A DNA stretch of 64,000 bases, taken from NCBI GenBank assembly GCA_024743195.1, contig JANSXE010000005.1, forward strand, positions 290,941 to 354,940, read 5' to 3'. Shown piece after piece: positions 17,229 to 26,895 of the stretch. A program made the position numbers and the translations under genes. The notes beneath the pieces were generated by a model, which saw only the letters and a list, made by a program, of their open reading frames with translations, ran no database searches and was not told the origin of the DNA. The first letter of the stretch is position 1. Each line of letters begins with the position of its first letter. Origin of the DNA: Alphaproteobacteria bacterium. GTDB taxonomy: Bacteria; Pseudomonadota; Alphaproteobacteria; UBA8366; Aestuariispiraceae.

Positions 17229-18905
17229 ATGAGCGATCGGAGCCAATCGGGCGCCGGCGAGTCGCACGGCGCACAGGGCGACATCCTGCTGCGCATGAAG
17301 GGCCTGCGCATCGAGGGCCGCGCCGACGAGCAGTGGCTGGAGATCGTGCACGGCGTCGACTTGACCCTGCGCCGCGGCGAGGTGCTGGGGCTGATCGGCG
17401 AATCCGGCGCCGGCAAGTCGACCATCGGACTCGCCGCCATGGGCTACGCCCGCGACGGCTGCCGCATCTCCGGCGGGGAGATCTGGTTCGACGGGGTCGA
17501 CCTCGCCAAGGCGAGCGACGCGACGAAGCGCAAGCTGCGCGGCAGCCGCATCGCGTATGTGGCGCAGTCGGCCGCGGCCGCCTTCAACCCAGCGCACCGG
17601 CTGATCGACCAATACTGCGAGGCGCCCGTCCTGCACGGCGTGCTCAGCCGGCATGACGCGGAGGCGGCGGCGAAGGACCTCTACGCCCGCCTGCACCTGC
17701 CGCAGCCCGAGACCATCGGCTTCCGCTATCCGCACCAGGTTTCCGGCGGTCAGTTGCAGCGCATGATGACGGCGATGGCGATGAGCTGCCGGCCGGACCT
17801 GATCGTTTTCGACGAGCCGACGACGGCGCTCGACGTCACCACCCAGATCGAGGTGATGGCCGCCATCAAGGACATCGTGCGCCAGTTCAACACGGCCGCG
17901 ATCTACGTCACCCACGACCTCGCCGTGGTCGCCCAGATGGCCGACCGCATCATGGTCATGCGCTACGGCGACTTGGTCGAGGAGGGCGAGACCCGCGCCA
18001 TGCTCGACCACCCGAAGCAGGAGTATACGGGCCAGCTCCTCGCGGTCCGCGAACTCGCCAAGGAGGAGGCGAAGCGGCCGGAGGGCGCAACCCCGGTTCT
18101 GGCCGTGCGCAACGTCTCCGCCGCCTACGGCAAGGTCCCGGTGCTGTTCGACGTCAGCTTCGACGTGCCGAAGAAGCGCACCGTCGCCGTGGTCGGCGAA
18201 TCCGGCTCGGGCAAGAGCACGACCGCGCGCGTCATCACTGGCCTGCTGCCGCCGAGCGAAGGCCATATCGAATTTAACGGCGAGCCGCTGCCGGCCGACT
18301 ATCGCCAGCGCCCGAAGGATCATCTGCGCCGGATGCAGATGATCTATCAGATGCCGGACACGGCGCTGAACCCTAAGCAGCGCATCCGCGACGTGATCGG
18401 CCGGCCGCTCAGCTTCTATCTCGGCCTGCAGGGCAAGCAGAAGGAGGCGCGCATCCGCGACCTGCTCGCACTGATCGAGCTGGAGCCGGACGACTATATC
18501 GACCGGCTGGCGACCGAGCTTTCCGGTGGCCAGAAGCAGCGCATCTGCATCGCCCGCGCGCTCGCCGCCGAGCCCGAGGTGATCCTGTGCGACGAGGTGA
18601 CGAGCGCGCTCGACCAGCTCGTCGCCGAGGGCATCCTGCGCCTGCTGATCCGCCTGCAGGACGAGTTCGACCTCTCCTACATGTTCATCACCCACGATCT
18701 GGCGACCGTGAAGGCGATCGCGGACGAGGTGGTGGTGATGCAGAACGGCCGCGTGGTCGAAGCCGGCCCGAAGGGCGAGATGTTCCAGCCGCCGCACCAC
18801 GACTACACCGACCTGCTCTTGAGCTCGGTCCCCGAGATGGACCCCGACTGGCTCGACCGCCTGCTCGCCGAACGCGGCGAACAGCTCCGCGACCGGGGGA
18901 TCTAA
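17229..18905 (+). CDS. Fused two-domain ABC transporter ATPase (DppD-DppF type)
   Basis: A 558-residue cytoplasmic ATPase carrying both nucleotide-binding domains in one chain. Domain 1 has Walker A GESGAGKST, signature VSGGQLQRM and Walker B VFDEPTTALD. Domain 2 has GESGSGKST, LSGGQKQRI and LCDEVTSALDQ. Both switch histidines (VTHDLA, ITHDLA) are present. In domain 2 the Walker B proline is replaced by valine (DEVT), a variant seen in this family. It is the last gene of the importer operon. Confidence 0.95.
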   Translation: MSDRSQSGAGESHGAQGDILLRMKGLRIEGRADEQWLEIVHGVDLTLRRGEVLGLIGESGAGKSTIGLAAMGYARDGCRISGGEIWFDGVDLAKASDATKRKLRGSRIAYVAQSAAAAFNPAHRLIDQYCEAPVLHGVLSRHDAEAAAKDLYARLHLPQPETIGFRYPHQVSGGQLQRMMTAMAMSCRPDLIVFDEPTTALDVTTQIEVMAAIKDIVRQFNTAAIYVTHDLAVVAQMADRIMVMRYGDLVEEGETRAMLDHPKQEYTGQLLAVRELAKEEAKRPEGATPVLAVRNVSAAYGKVPVLFDVSFDVPKKRTVAVVGESGSGKSTTARVITGLLPPSEGHIEFNGEPLPADYRQRPKDHLRRMQMIYQMPDTALNPKQRIRDVIGRPLSFYLGLQGKQKEARIRDLLALIELEPDDYIDRLATELSGGQKQRICIARALAAEPEVILCDEVTSALDQLVAEGILRLLIRLQDEFDLSYMFITHDLATVKAIADEVVVMQNGRVVEAGPKGEMFQPPHHDYTDLLLSSVPEMDPDWLDRLLAERGEQLRDRGI

Positions 18906-19142
18906 GCGGGGCGGCGGGAGGCGAGACGCGCCATCCCCGCCCAAATCGCCTCCAAGGGCTTCGCCGGCGCCGCTCAGGCATAGGCCCTGATTGTCATGGC
19001 GGGGGCGGGGCGTTCGAGCCGCGCGCCCCCCCTCTCCCCAGGGGAGAGGGGAAAAGGGGCCCGGCCGCTTGGCGCTTGCGCCGGGCGGGGGTGCGGGCTT
19101 AGGTGGGGGCTCCCGCCCCGCCGTCGAAGGCCCCACGCGCCC
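18906..19142. repeat. Intergenic region with CCCCTCTCCCC hairpin (19029-19051)
   Basis: A 237-bp gap. The palindrome CCCCTCTCCCC-A-GGGGAGAGGGG at 19029-19051 has 11-bp arms. GC-rich repeat-like sequence runs from there to 19140. The frame of the next gene stays open through it, but the residues encoded are repeat-derived, so they are not counted as protein. Confidence 0.6.
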
Positions 19143-20528
19143 GTGCATGACCGTCTGATCGGAAGTCTGTTGCTCGTTCTCTCCCTCGCCGTCGCGGCGG
19201 CGGAGTGGACGGATGCGCGCGATCTCTACCTCGCCGCGGGCGGCGGCGTGGCGTTGGCGGTCGTGCTGCTGCTGCCGACGGTTCCAAAGGCGCGCTGGCC
19301 GTTCCCCGCCGTTGCAGCGGGGTTGGCGCTTTGGGCGTTGATCGGGCGGGAGGGCGGGGCGGCGCTGGTCGAGACCGCGCTCTTGAGCGCCGGCTTCATC
19401 GCGGGCTTCTTCGTAGCGCTGGCCTGGCTGCGCAGCGCCGCCGCCGGATCGGCGGCGATCGCGCGCTGCGGCCAGTTCCTGGCCGACCAGCCGCCGGGCC
19501 GACGCTATGCGGCGCTGACGGCGGGCGGGCATCTCTTCGCGCTGGTCCTGAGTTATGGCGCGATCTCGCTTCTGGGCGGGTTGGCGGAGGCGAGCGCGCG
19601 GCGCGAGCCGAACCGCGAGATCGCCGAGATCCGCGTGCGCCGCATGCTGCTGGCGATCCAGCGCGGCTTCACCGCCACCCTGCCCTGGTCGCCCTTGGCC
19701 TTCGCGATGGCGGTGACGCTGACCCTGGTCCCCGGCGCGACCTGGTCGGCGGCGGCGCCCTGGTGCGTCGTCACGGCCGCGCTGATGATCGGGCTGGGCT
19801 GGGCGGTCGATACGATCGTGAAGCCGAAGCTCGCCGGCCCGCGGCCCGAACCGCGCCGCGCGGAAGGCGGCTGGGGGCGGCTCAAGCCGCTGCTGCTGCT
19901 GCTCGCGGTGATCGTCGGGACGGTGGGGCTCCTGCAGGCGGCGAGCGGGCTTGGCGCGATCCCCGTCATCATGGTCGCCGTGCCGGCGATCAGCCTGGGC
20001 TGGATCGCGCTGCAGGCGCGCGCGGCGCCGGAGGGGGCGGGTGCGCATCTGGCGGGCCGGCTCGCGCGTTTCGTCGGGGTCGAGCTGCCGGGCTATCGTT
20101 CGGAGATCGTGCTGCTCACCACGGCCGGCTTCATCGGGACGCTGGGCTCGGCGCTGCTGGCGCCGCTGATCGCGGGGCTGGGGCTCGACCTCGCCGCGTT
20201 GCCGGGCTGGGCGCTGCTTCTGGCGGTGATGTGGCTGATTCCGATCGGCGGGCAGGTGGGGATGAACCCGATCCTGGCGGTCTCGCTGATCGCGCCGCTG
20301 CTGCCTCCGGCGCAGGCGTTGGGGGTGTCGCCGGCGGCGGTGGTGGTGGCGATCACGGCGGGCTGGGCGCTCTCGGGCGTGACCTCGCCCTATACGGCGA
20401 CGACGCTGCTGGTCGGCTCCTTCGGCCATGTCAGCGCGCGCCGGGTCGGGCTGGTCTGGAACGGCTTCTATGTGGCGGTCACGGTCGCGGCCTTGAGCGC
20501 CTGGGTGGTTTTCGTCGCGACCCGGTGA
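19143..20528 (+). CDS. Polytopic membrane protein, probable ion or organic-anion transporter
   Basis: A 461-residue protein with roughly 12 hydrophobic helices arranged as two similar halves. Conserved-looking re-entrant segments are GGHLFALVLSYGAISLLGG and ITAGWALSGVTSPYTATTLLVGSFG. The plan resembles the ion-transporter superfamily (ArsB/NhaD/DASS type), but I do not recognise the specific family. The GTG at 19143 was chosen because everything upstream in frame encodes intergenic repeat. No Shine-Dalgarno is obvious. Confidence 0.7.
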   Translation: MHDRLIGSLLLVLSLAVAAAEWTDARDLYLAAGGGVALAVVLLLPTVPKARWPFPAVAAGLALWALIGREGGAALVETALLSAGFIAGFFVALAWLRSAAAGSAAIARCGQFLADQPPGRRYAALTAGGHLFALVLSYGAISLLGGLAEASARREPNREIAEIRVRRMLLAIQRGFTATLPWSPLAFAMAVTLTLVPGATWSAAAPWCVVTAALMIGLGWAVDTIVKPKLAGPRPEPRRAEGGWGRLKPLLLLLAVIVGTVGLLQAASGLGAIPVIMVAVPAISLGWIALQARAAPEGAGAHLAGRLARFVGVELPGYRSEIVLLTTAGFIGTLGSALLAPLIAGLGLDLAALPGWALLLAVMWLIPIGGQVGMNPILAVSLIAPLLPPAQALGVSPAAVVVAITAGWALSGVTSPYTATTLLVGSFGHVSARRVGLVWNGFYVAVTVAALSAWVVFVATR

Positions 20529-20592
20529 GCGCAGGCGCCCTTGAGCCAATTGATCGAGCGGCGCGGCGGGCCTATGGTGCGCCCCGGCCTAA

Positions 20593-22652
<2,060 letters not shown>

Positions 22653-22671
22653 GGCGAGAGCGCCCAAACGT

Positions 22672-23403
22672 CTATCCGCGCGTTGCGAGCAGGCGGTCCC
22701 TATCCGGATCGTCCAGGAAAGGCAGGTCCAAAACGATCCGAAACGATTCGCCGGTTGGGCGTTTGCTCGCGTCGCGCTTTTCCCGCTGTATGTCGCCCTG
22801 CAGCAGAAGCTTGGTGTGCTTGTCGAGGTTGGCGGTGTCGAACTTGAAGAAAACCTTGCAACAGTTCGTGTTCCCATAGCGCGGTTCGGCGCAGGCGGCG
22901 CAAGGCTTCAGGAACGCCGCGTAATGGCAGTCCCATGCCTCCATTCCAGCCTTCATTTGGTTTTTCGCCGAGACCTCATTGGCCTGCGTAACCGTGGAGT
23001 ACACGATGGCGCCAGCGTCAATTTCACCGTTGACCTTTAGAAACCCCAGTCGCACGGCCAACAGAATCTTGTGGAGTCCAAGGCCTCGATAAGCGGGAAG
23101 CACCAGCGACCCTCCCAGTTCCCGATGGGGACGGTCGTGCTCCGAATGCCTGCCCAGGATCTCTTCGGCCGCTTGCCAATAAGGTCCCTGCTCGGGATCG
23201 AAGATTGCCGACGCTGCGACGATCGGCTTGGTGTCGGTCCGCTCAGTCAGGGATTGAATAACAAAGAACCGACCATCATCGATGGATTCGATGATGTCGC
23301 TCACATCGCGTTTCGCGACATTCGGATCCGGGTTGCTGGAATAAAAGGCCTCGATCCGATCGCAATCCCGCTGGTGCGCCATTCGCAATGAAAGAATGTT
23401 CAC
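22672..23403 (-). CDS. Island-encoded GNAT-like acyltransferase with cysteine cluster
   Basis: A 243-residue protein. The GNAT acyl-CoA loop is recognisable as LVLPAYRGLGLHKILL (residues 101-115), with a preceding strand GGSLVLP. A C-terminal cluster of four cysteines (Cys168, 171, 181, 182 in CAAC and NTNCC) could bind metal. The GTG at 23403 has AAGGGGGAG upstream; an ATG at 23382 is the alternative. Codon use is less GC-biased than in neighbouring genes, consistent with transfer. It is transcribed divergently from the HTH gene. Function is unknown; a modification, toxin or defence role is possible but not shown. Confidence 0.75.
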   Translation of the reverse strand: MNILSLRMAHQRDCDRIEAFYSSNPDPNVAKRDVSDIIESIDDGRFFVIQSLTERTDTKPIVAASAIFDPEQGPYWQAAEEILGRHSEHDRPHRELGGSLVLPAYRGLGLHKILLAVRLGFLKVNGEIDAGAIVYSTVTQANEVSAKNQMKAGMEAWDCHYAAFLKPCAACAEPRYGNTNCCKVFFKFDTANLDKHTKLLLQGDIQREKRDASKRPTGESFRIVLDLPFLDDPDRDRLLATRG

Positions 23404-23540
23404 GCGCTCCCCCTTGCGCCAACAGGAAAAATATGTATATCTTCCGGTCTGTTATCGGTATTTCATGCTTGTGATGTGCAATAGACCTCTATGCAAACGG
23501 CGCTTCCCTCACACGACTGATTTGCGCGTGGGGATTGTTA

Positions 23541-23552
23541 ACTGCATGCAGT
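23541..23552. promoter_or_regulatory. Perfect 12-bp palindrome between the divergent island genes
   Basis: ACTGCATGCAGT is a perfect palindrome, with imperfect outer arms GATTG (23533) and CAATC (23554). It sits about 67 bp upstream of the HTH gene and about 140 bp upstream of the GNAT-like gene. It is a reasonable candidate operator for the HTH protein. Confidence 0.45.
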
Positions 23553-23618
23553 GCAATCGTCAAACGGGGCGTCGCGCGTCGACCACGGCGCGGCTGAGGG
23601 GAGAAGGAGGTCGGTTTC

Positions 23619-23954
23619 GTGGCTTCGATCATTGAACGGCACGAGGAGCTTTGGCGGCGCCTCGACAGTTTCTTGGCGCTCGCATCGGCCTCCCACAAAC
23701 AGGAGTTCGTGCAGCTTGTGGCCGAGACGATGCTGGAACTGCATATGACTCAGGCCGACCTGGCTCGATATGTGGACGTGTCCGCCGGAACGGTTTCGCG
23801 TTGGCTGAGTGGTGGAAATTGTCCGCATCGAAGCCAGCAGCGTCGCGTACTTTCCGTCCTAAAACGCCGCTTGCGGCGCCAGATCACGATGGAACGGCAT
23901 CGCGATGCGCTGGTGCGCTCTATCGACGCGCCGAAGATCGCCGCCGCCATGTGA
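23619..23954 (+). CDS. Island-encoded HTH (XRE-like) DNA-binding protein
   Basis: A 111-residue protein. A helix-turn-helix is clear at about residues 43-64 (MTQADLARYVDVSAGTVSRWLSG). It is preceded by an amphipathic helical region and followed by a basic stretch (RRVLSVLKRRLRRQITMERHR). The GTG at 23619 follows an exceptionally good ribosome-binding site, GAAGGAGGT. It probably controls itself and the divergent GNAT-like gene. An antitoxin-like role is possible. Confidence 0.8.
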   Translation: MASIIERHEELWRRLDSFLALASASHKQEFVQLVAETMLELHMTQADLARYVDVSAGTVSRWLSGGNCPHRSQQRRVLSVLKRRLRRQITMERHRDALVRSIDAPKIAAAM

Positions 23955-24003
23955 TCCATCCGCTGCGACAATTCCCGTCACGATTCGCGGACCGGGGAGA
24001 TTT

Positions 24004-24124
24004 GGCCGGCGCAATCGTCGCCACCGGCGTGGTGACGGAGATCTTCACGCTCGAGCCCGGCCAGACGGTCGACGCCGACTACGGCCCGCTGGGATCGATC
24101 TCGCTGGAGATGGCGGGCTACTGA
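24004..24124 (+). pseudogene. Displaced 3' fragment of the hydratase gene
   Basis: From GGCCGGCGC at 24004 to TGA at 24124 the sequence encodes the last 40 or so residues of the 2-keto-4-pentenoate hydratase, with GAIVATG in place of GAVVTTG. It has no start codon or upstream part. It is either the original 3' end left behind by the insertion or the element's own attachment copy. Confidence 0.85.
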
Positions 24125-24128
24125 GGCG
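24021..24128 (+). repeat. Right 108-bp direct repeat flanking the island
   Basis: The partner of 22549-22656; identity ends with GAGGCG at 24128. Downstream sequence runs into the msrP promoter region. Confidence 0.9.
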
Positions 24129-24275
24129 CTGCTGCCGCTTCGGGAGTGCATCACCGACTTGTGAAGGCCTTTGACGCCTGCGCGCCGCGCGCCATCTCTA
24201 TATAGTGAGCGACGGCCCGGGCACGCGGCCGGCGATCGGCGATCGGCGAGAGCGACGTGGAGGCGCGACAGGGCG

Positions 24276-25265
24276 ATGCACATCAAGATCAAGCGCGGCT
24301 GGGAGCTGCCGGAAAGCGCGGCGACGGACGAGGCCTTCTTCCGCAACCGGCGGCGGCTGGCCAAGACGCTGGCGGCCGGGCCGCTGATCGCGGCGGGCGC
24401 GGGCCTCGGCGGCGGGCTCCTGGGGCCGGGCCGGGCGCGGGCCGCGGCCGATCCGACGGCGGACCTCTACCCGGCGGCGCGCAACGCGCGCTACACGGTC
24501 GAGCGGGAGCTGACGGACGAGTCCGACGCCACCAGCTACAACAATTTCTACGAGTTCGGCAGCGAGAAGACGATCGCCGGCAAGGCGCAGGCGCTGCGCA
24601 CCCGCCCTTGGACCGTGCAGATCGACGGGCTGGTGGAGAAGGAGCAGACGCTCGACGTCGACTCCCTGATCCGCTCGATGCCGCTTGAGGAGAGGGTCTA
24701 TCGCTTCCGCTGCGTCGAGGCCTGGGCCATGACCGTGCCCTGGACCGGCTTCCCCTTCGCCGAGTTGGTGCGCCGCGCGGCGCCGCTGTCCGCCGCCAAA
24801 TACATCCGCATGGAGACGCTGGCCGACGAAGCGACCATGCCCGGCCTGCGGGCGAGCTGGTACCCCTGGCCCTACACCGAGGGGGTGACGATCGAGGAGG
24901 CGACGAACGAGCTCTCGCTGCTCGTCACCGGGCTCTACGGCAAGCCGGTCCCGCCGCAGAACGGCGCGCCGCTGCGGCTGATCCTGCCGTGGAAGTACGG
25001 CTTCAAGTCGATCAAGTCGATCGTGCGCTTCACCTTCACCGACGAGCGCCCGGTGAGCTTCTGGGAGGAGTTGCAGGGTCAGGAATACGGCTTCTGGGCC
25101 AACGTCAATCCGGAGGTCTCCCACCCGCGCTGGAGCCAGGCGACCGAGCGGCTGCTGACCAGCCGCGAGACCGTGCCGACCCTGCTCTACAACGGCTACG
25201 GCGAGTACGTCGCCGAGCTCTACAAGGGGCTGGAGTCGGAGTACGGGGATCGGCTGTTCCGCTAG
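24276..25265 (+). CDS. msrP: Protein-methionine-sulfoxide reductase catalytic subunit MsrP
   Basis: A 329-residue periplasmic molybdoenzyme (YedY family) that reduces methionine sulfoxide in oxidised envelope proteins. The N terminus has a Tat signal (FRNRRRLAKTLAAGPLIAAGAGLGGG). The molybdenum-ligating cysteine is Cys146 in YRFRCVEAWAM. GRARAAADPTADLYPAARN and the C-terminal WSQATERLL segments are family-typical. It needs molybdopterin, which the operon at 0.8-3.4 kb helps make. The usual haem-b membrane partner MsrQ is not adjacent; the next gene lies on the other strand. Confidence 0.94.
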   Translation: MHIKIKRGWELPESAATDEAFFRNRRRLAKTLAAGPLIAAGAGLGGGLLGPGRARAAADPTADLYPAARNARYTVERELTDESDATSYNNFYEFGSEKTIAGKAQALRTRPWTVQIDGLVEKEQTLDVDSLIRSMPLEERVYRFRCVEAWAMTVPWTGFPFAELVRRAAPLSAAKYIRMETLADEATMPGLRASWYPWPYTEGVTIEEATNELSLLVTGLYGKPVPPQNGAPLRLILPWKYGFKSIKSIVRFTFTDERPVSFWEELQGQEYGFWANVNPEVSHPRWSQATERLLTSRETVPTLLYNGYGEYVAELYKGLESEYGDRLFR

Positions 25266-25273
25266 GCCCGCTC

Positions 25274-25834
25274 TCAGGTCAGGAGCGTCGGCGCCCCGCC
25301 GGCGGGCAAGTCGACGCAGCGGATCCAGGTCGGGTCCGCCCACTCCGGCGGATCAAGGGCCTGCAGTTCCAGACTGCAGCTGTACAGGCTCATCCCCAGG
25401 ATATGATCGACCGCTCCCGACGACGAGGCGAGGGGCAACACGATCCGTTCGACCTCGGCGCGCGTCTCTGCTGCTTGCGCCCGAGAGACGCCCGGCCCGC
25501 GCGGTCGGCGGCCGACGGCGTATTTGATCTGCGGCGTTCCGATGATCGATCTCCAGCGTCCCAAACATCCCGGGTGGTCGGCGTCGCCAACGATCTCGCG
25601 CAGCGTGCGACCGCGTAACGAAGCGCCCCAGGCCTCATTGATGCGCTCTCCGGCCAGCAGGCAGACGAAGTCATCGCCCGGGGGATCGAAGCGATACATC
25701 CACACGTTCGCCAGATGCCCCGCGATCAGCGAAGGATCGAAGTCGCGTTTCAACGGCGTCATCGCTCCGCCCCGCGCGGCGGTCCAGACGTTCCACAGCG
25801 CGCGCACCGGCGCGCTGGCGTTCTGGATCGACAT
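25274..25834 (-). CDS. PAS_5-like sensor domain protein
   Basis: A 186-residue protein consisting of one PAS-like domain (LWNVWTAARGGAMTPLKRDFDP, GHLANVWMYRFDPPGDDFVCLLAGERINEAWG). It is similar in plan to the protein at 4124-4741 and has no output domain. The start at 25834 is provisional; upstream in-frame ATGs at 25873-25876 are alternatives. It sits just downstream of the HPt/pseudo-receiver gene on the same strand, so a joint signalling role is plausible. Confidence 0.72.
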   Translation of the reverse strand: MSIQNASAPVRALWNVWTAARGGAMTPLKRDFDPSLIAGHLANVWMYRFDPPGDDFVCLLAGERINEAWGASLRGRTLREIVGDADHPGCLGRWRSIIGTPQIKYAVGRRPRGPGVSRAQAAETRAEVERIVLPLASSSGAVDHILGMSLYSCSLELQALDPPEWADPTWIRCVDLPAGGAPTLLT

Positions 25835-25889
25835 GCCGGCTCGTTCTTCCCCCAACGCGGTCGCTCGGCGCATCATCACATCCCGCCCA

Positions 25890-26663
25890 TCACGCAAGGT
25901 TCGCTTGCAGACGCGTCAGAAAACCGCCCATGTCGTCGTCGAAATAGGCCCGTCCGGTGCGGACCAGTTGCACCCCGTCCGGAAGCTCCTGGAAGGCGGC
26001 GTGGTCCGGACCGAAGCTTGTCAGAAGTCCGATGGGAACCGCCGCCGTCGACGACATGGCCTTGAAGGCCCGCGCCAATTCCGCCCCGGAGAGCTGATCC
26101 AGCGTCTGGGCGAGAATCATCGCATCCGGGCGAATCTGCAGGGCGAGCGTGAAGACGTCCAACGCCGTCTCCGCATAGGCCACGCGGTAACCGCAGTTCT
26201 GCAGCGTGTTGCGCACGATCTTCGAGGCGACGCGCGACGGCGAGGCGAGCAGCACCTCGACGTCAAGCGCCTCGATCTCCTCGGATCCGGGGTCCCACCG
26301 CACCGGCAGCCCGCGCACCAACTGCACCGCGTCTCCGTCGCTCGGCTCGCGTCCGGCCGCCGCGATCTCCCGGATACGGTCGCAGAAAACCATGATCCCG
26401 CGCGACAAGGCCGGGTCCAACTCATCGGCGTCGCACAGGTAATCCTCCAAGCGATGAGCGATCGCGCCGGCGAGCGGAAAACCGAGCGAGCCGGCGGTTC
26501 CCTTGAGCGTATGGGCGCTGCGGCGAACGTCTCTTAACGCCTCGCGACCCGTCCGCCGTCCATCGAGCGCCGCGTTCAGCGTCGCCTCAAGCCCGTCCAG
26601 TTGATCCCCGGCGGCGTCGAGGAACTCGACCCGCAACTGGCTGAGAAATCGATCGTCCTGCAT
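25890..26663 (-). CDS. HPt domain fused to a degenerate receiver domain
   Basis: A 257-residue cytoplasmic protein. Residues 1-105 form a histidine phosphotransfer domain with the phospho-acceptor in RRSAHTLKGTAGSLGF (His51). Residues 135-255 have a receiver-like fold (VEVLLASPSRVASKIVRNTL onward). The acidic pair is Ala-Ser and the phospho-acceptor aspartate is alanine (MILAQTL, Ala185), and no KP motif is seen. The second domain therefore should not be phosphorylated and may be a docking or output module. The ATG at 26663 has GGAG upstream. Confidence 0.85.
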   Translation of the reverse strand: MQDDRFLSQLRVEFLDAAGDQLDGLEATLNAALDGRRTGREALRDVRRSAHTLKGTAGSLGFPLAGAIAHRLEDYLCDADELDPALSRGIMVFCDRIREIAAAGREPSDGDAVQLVRGLPVRWDPGSEEIEALDVEVLLASPSRVASKIVRNTLQNCGYRVAYAETALDVFTLALQIRPDAMILAQTLDQLSGAELARAFKAMSSTAAVPIGLLTSFGPDHAAFQELPDGVQLVRTGRAYFDDDMGGFLTRLQANLA

Positions 26664-26895
26664 GCACGTCTCCAGCTCGCATCGCGCCCCGTCACGGACG
26701 CGGCGGTTACCGGATAGTTGCCGCGTTCGCGTTAAAGGGAGCTTAAGCGCCCCCAATTGGGGACGCTTCGCCGCGCCGGGGTCGTTGTACCGTCTCGCGG
26801 CCAACGCGGTCGCTTGCGCGCCCTAGGCTTTGCCGACGGCGGCAGGGCCGGACTCATGGCGGACGGGGGAGACGGGTTGGAGACCTGCGCGCCGA

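Larger units (their letters stand above)
22657..24020. mobile_element. Integrase-less 1.36-kb island inserted at a gene 3' end
   Basis: It is bracketed by 108-bp direct repeats of the hydratase 3' end and is visibly lower in GC than the flanking DNA. It contains two divergent genes: a GNAT-like protein on the minus strand, ending 15 bp from the left repeat, and an HTH protein on the plus strand, ending about 50 bp before the right one. No recombinase is present. The layout resembles 3'-end-restoring site-specific insertion, or an insertion with long target duplication as described for some restriction-modification units. The mechanism here is inference. Confidence 0.75.

Noticed and set aside
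17166..20549. Very long open frame (about 1127 codons) on the minus strand opposite the ABC ATPase and the membrane protein gene
   Set aside because: It is the antisense shadow of high-GC genes, is Arg/Gln/Ala-rich with no family signature, and the plus-strand genes carry full motifs.
23651..24124. 157-residue frame ending in the hydratase C terminus
   Set aside because: Its first two thirds are the out-of-frame shadow of the HTH gene; only the last 40 codons are a real but displaced hydratase fragment.
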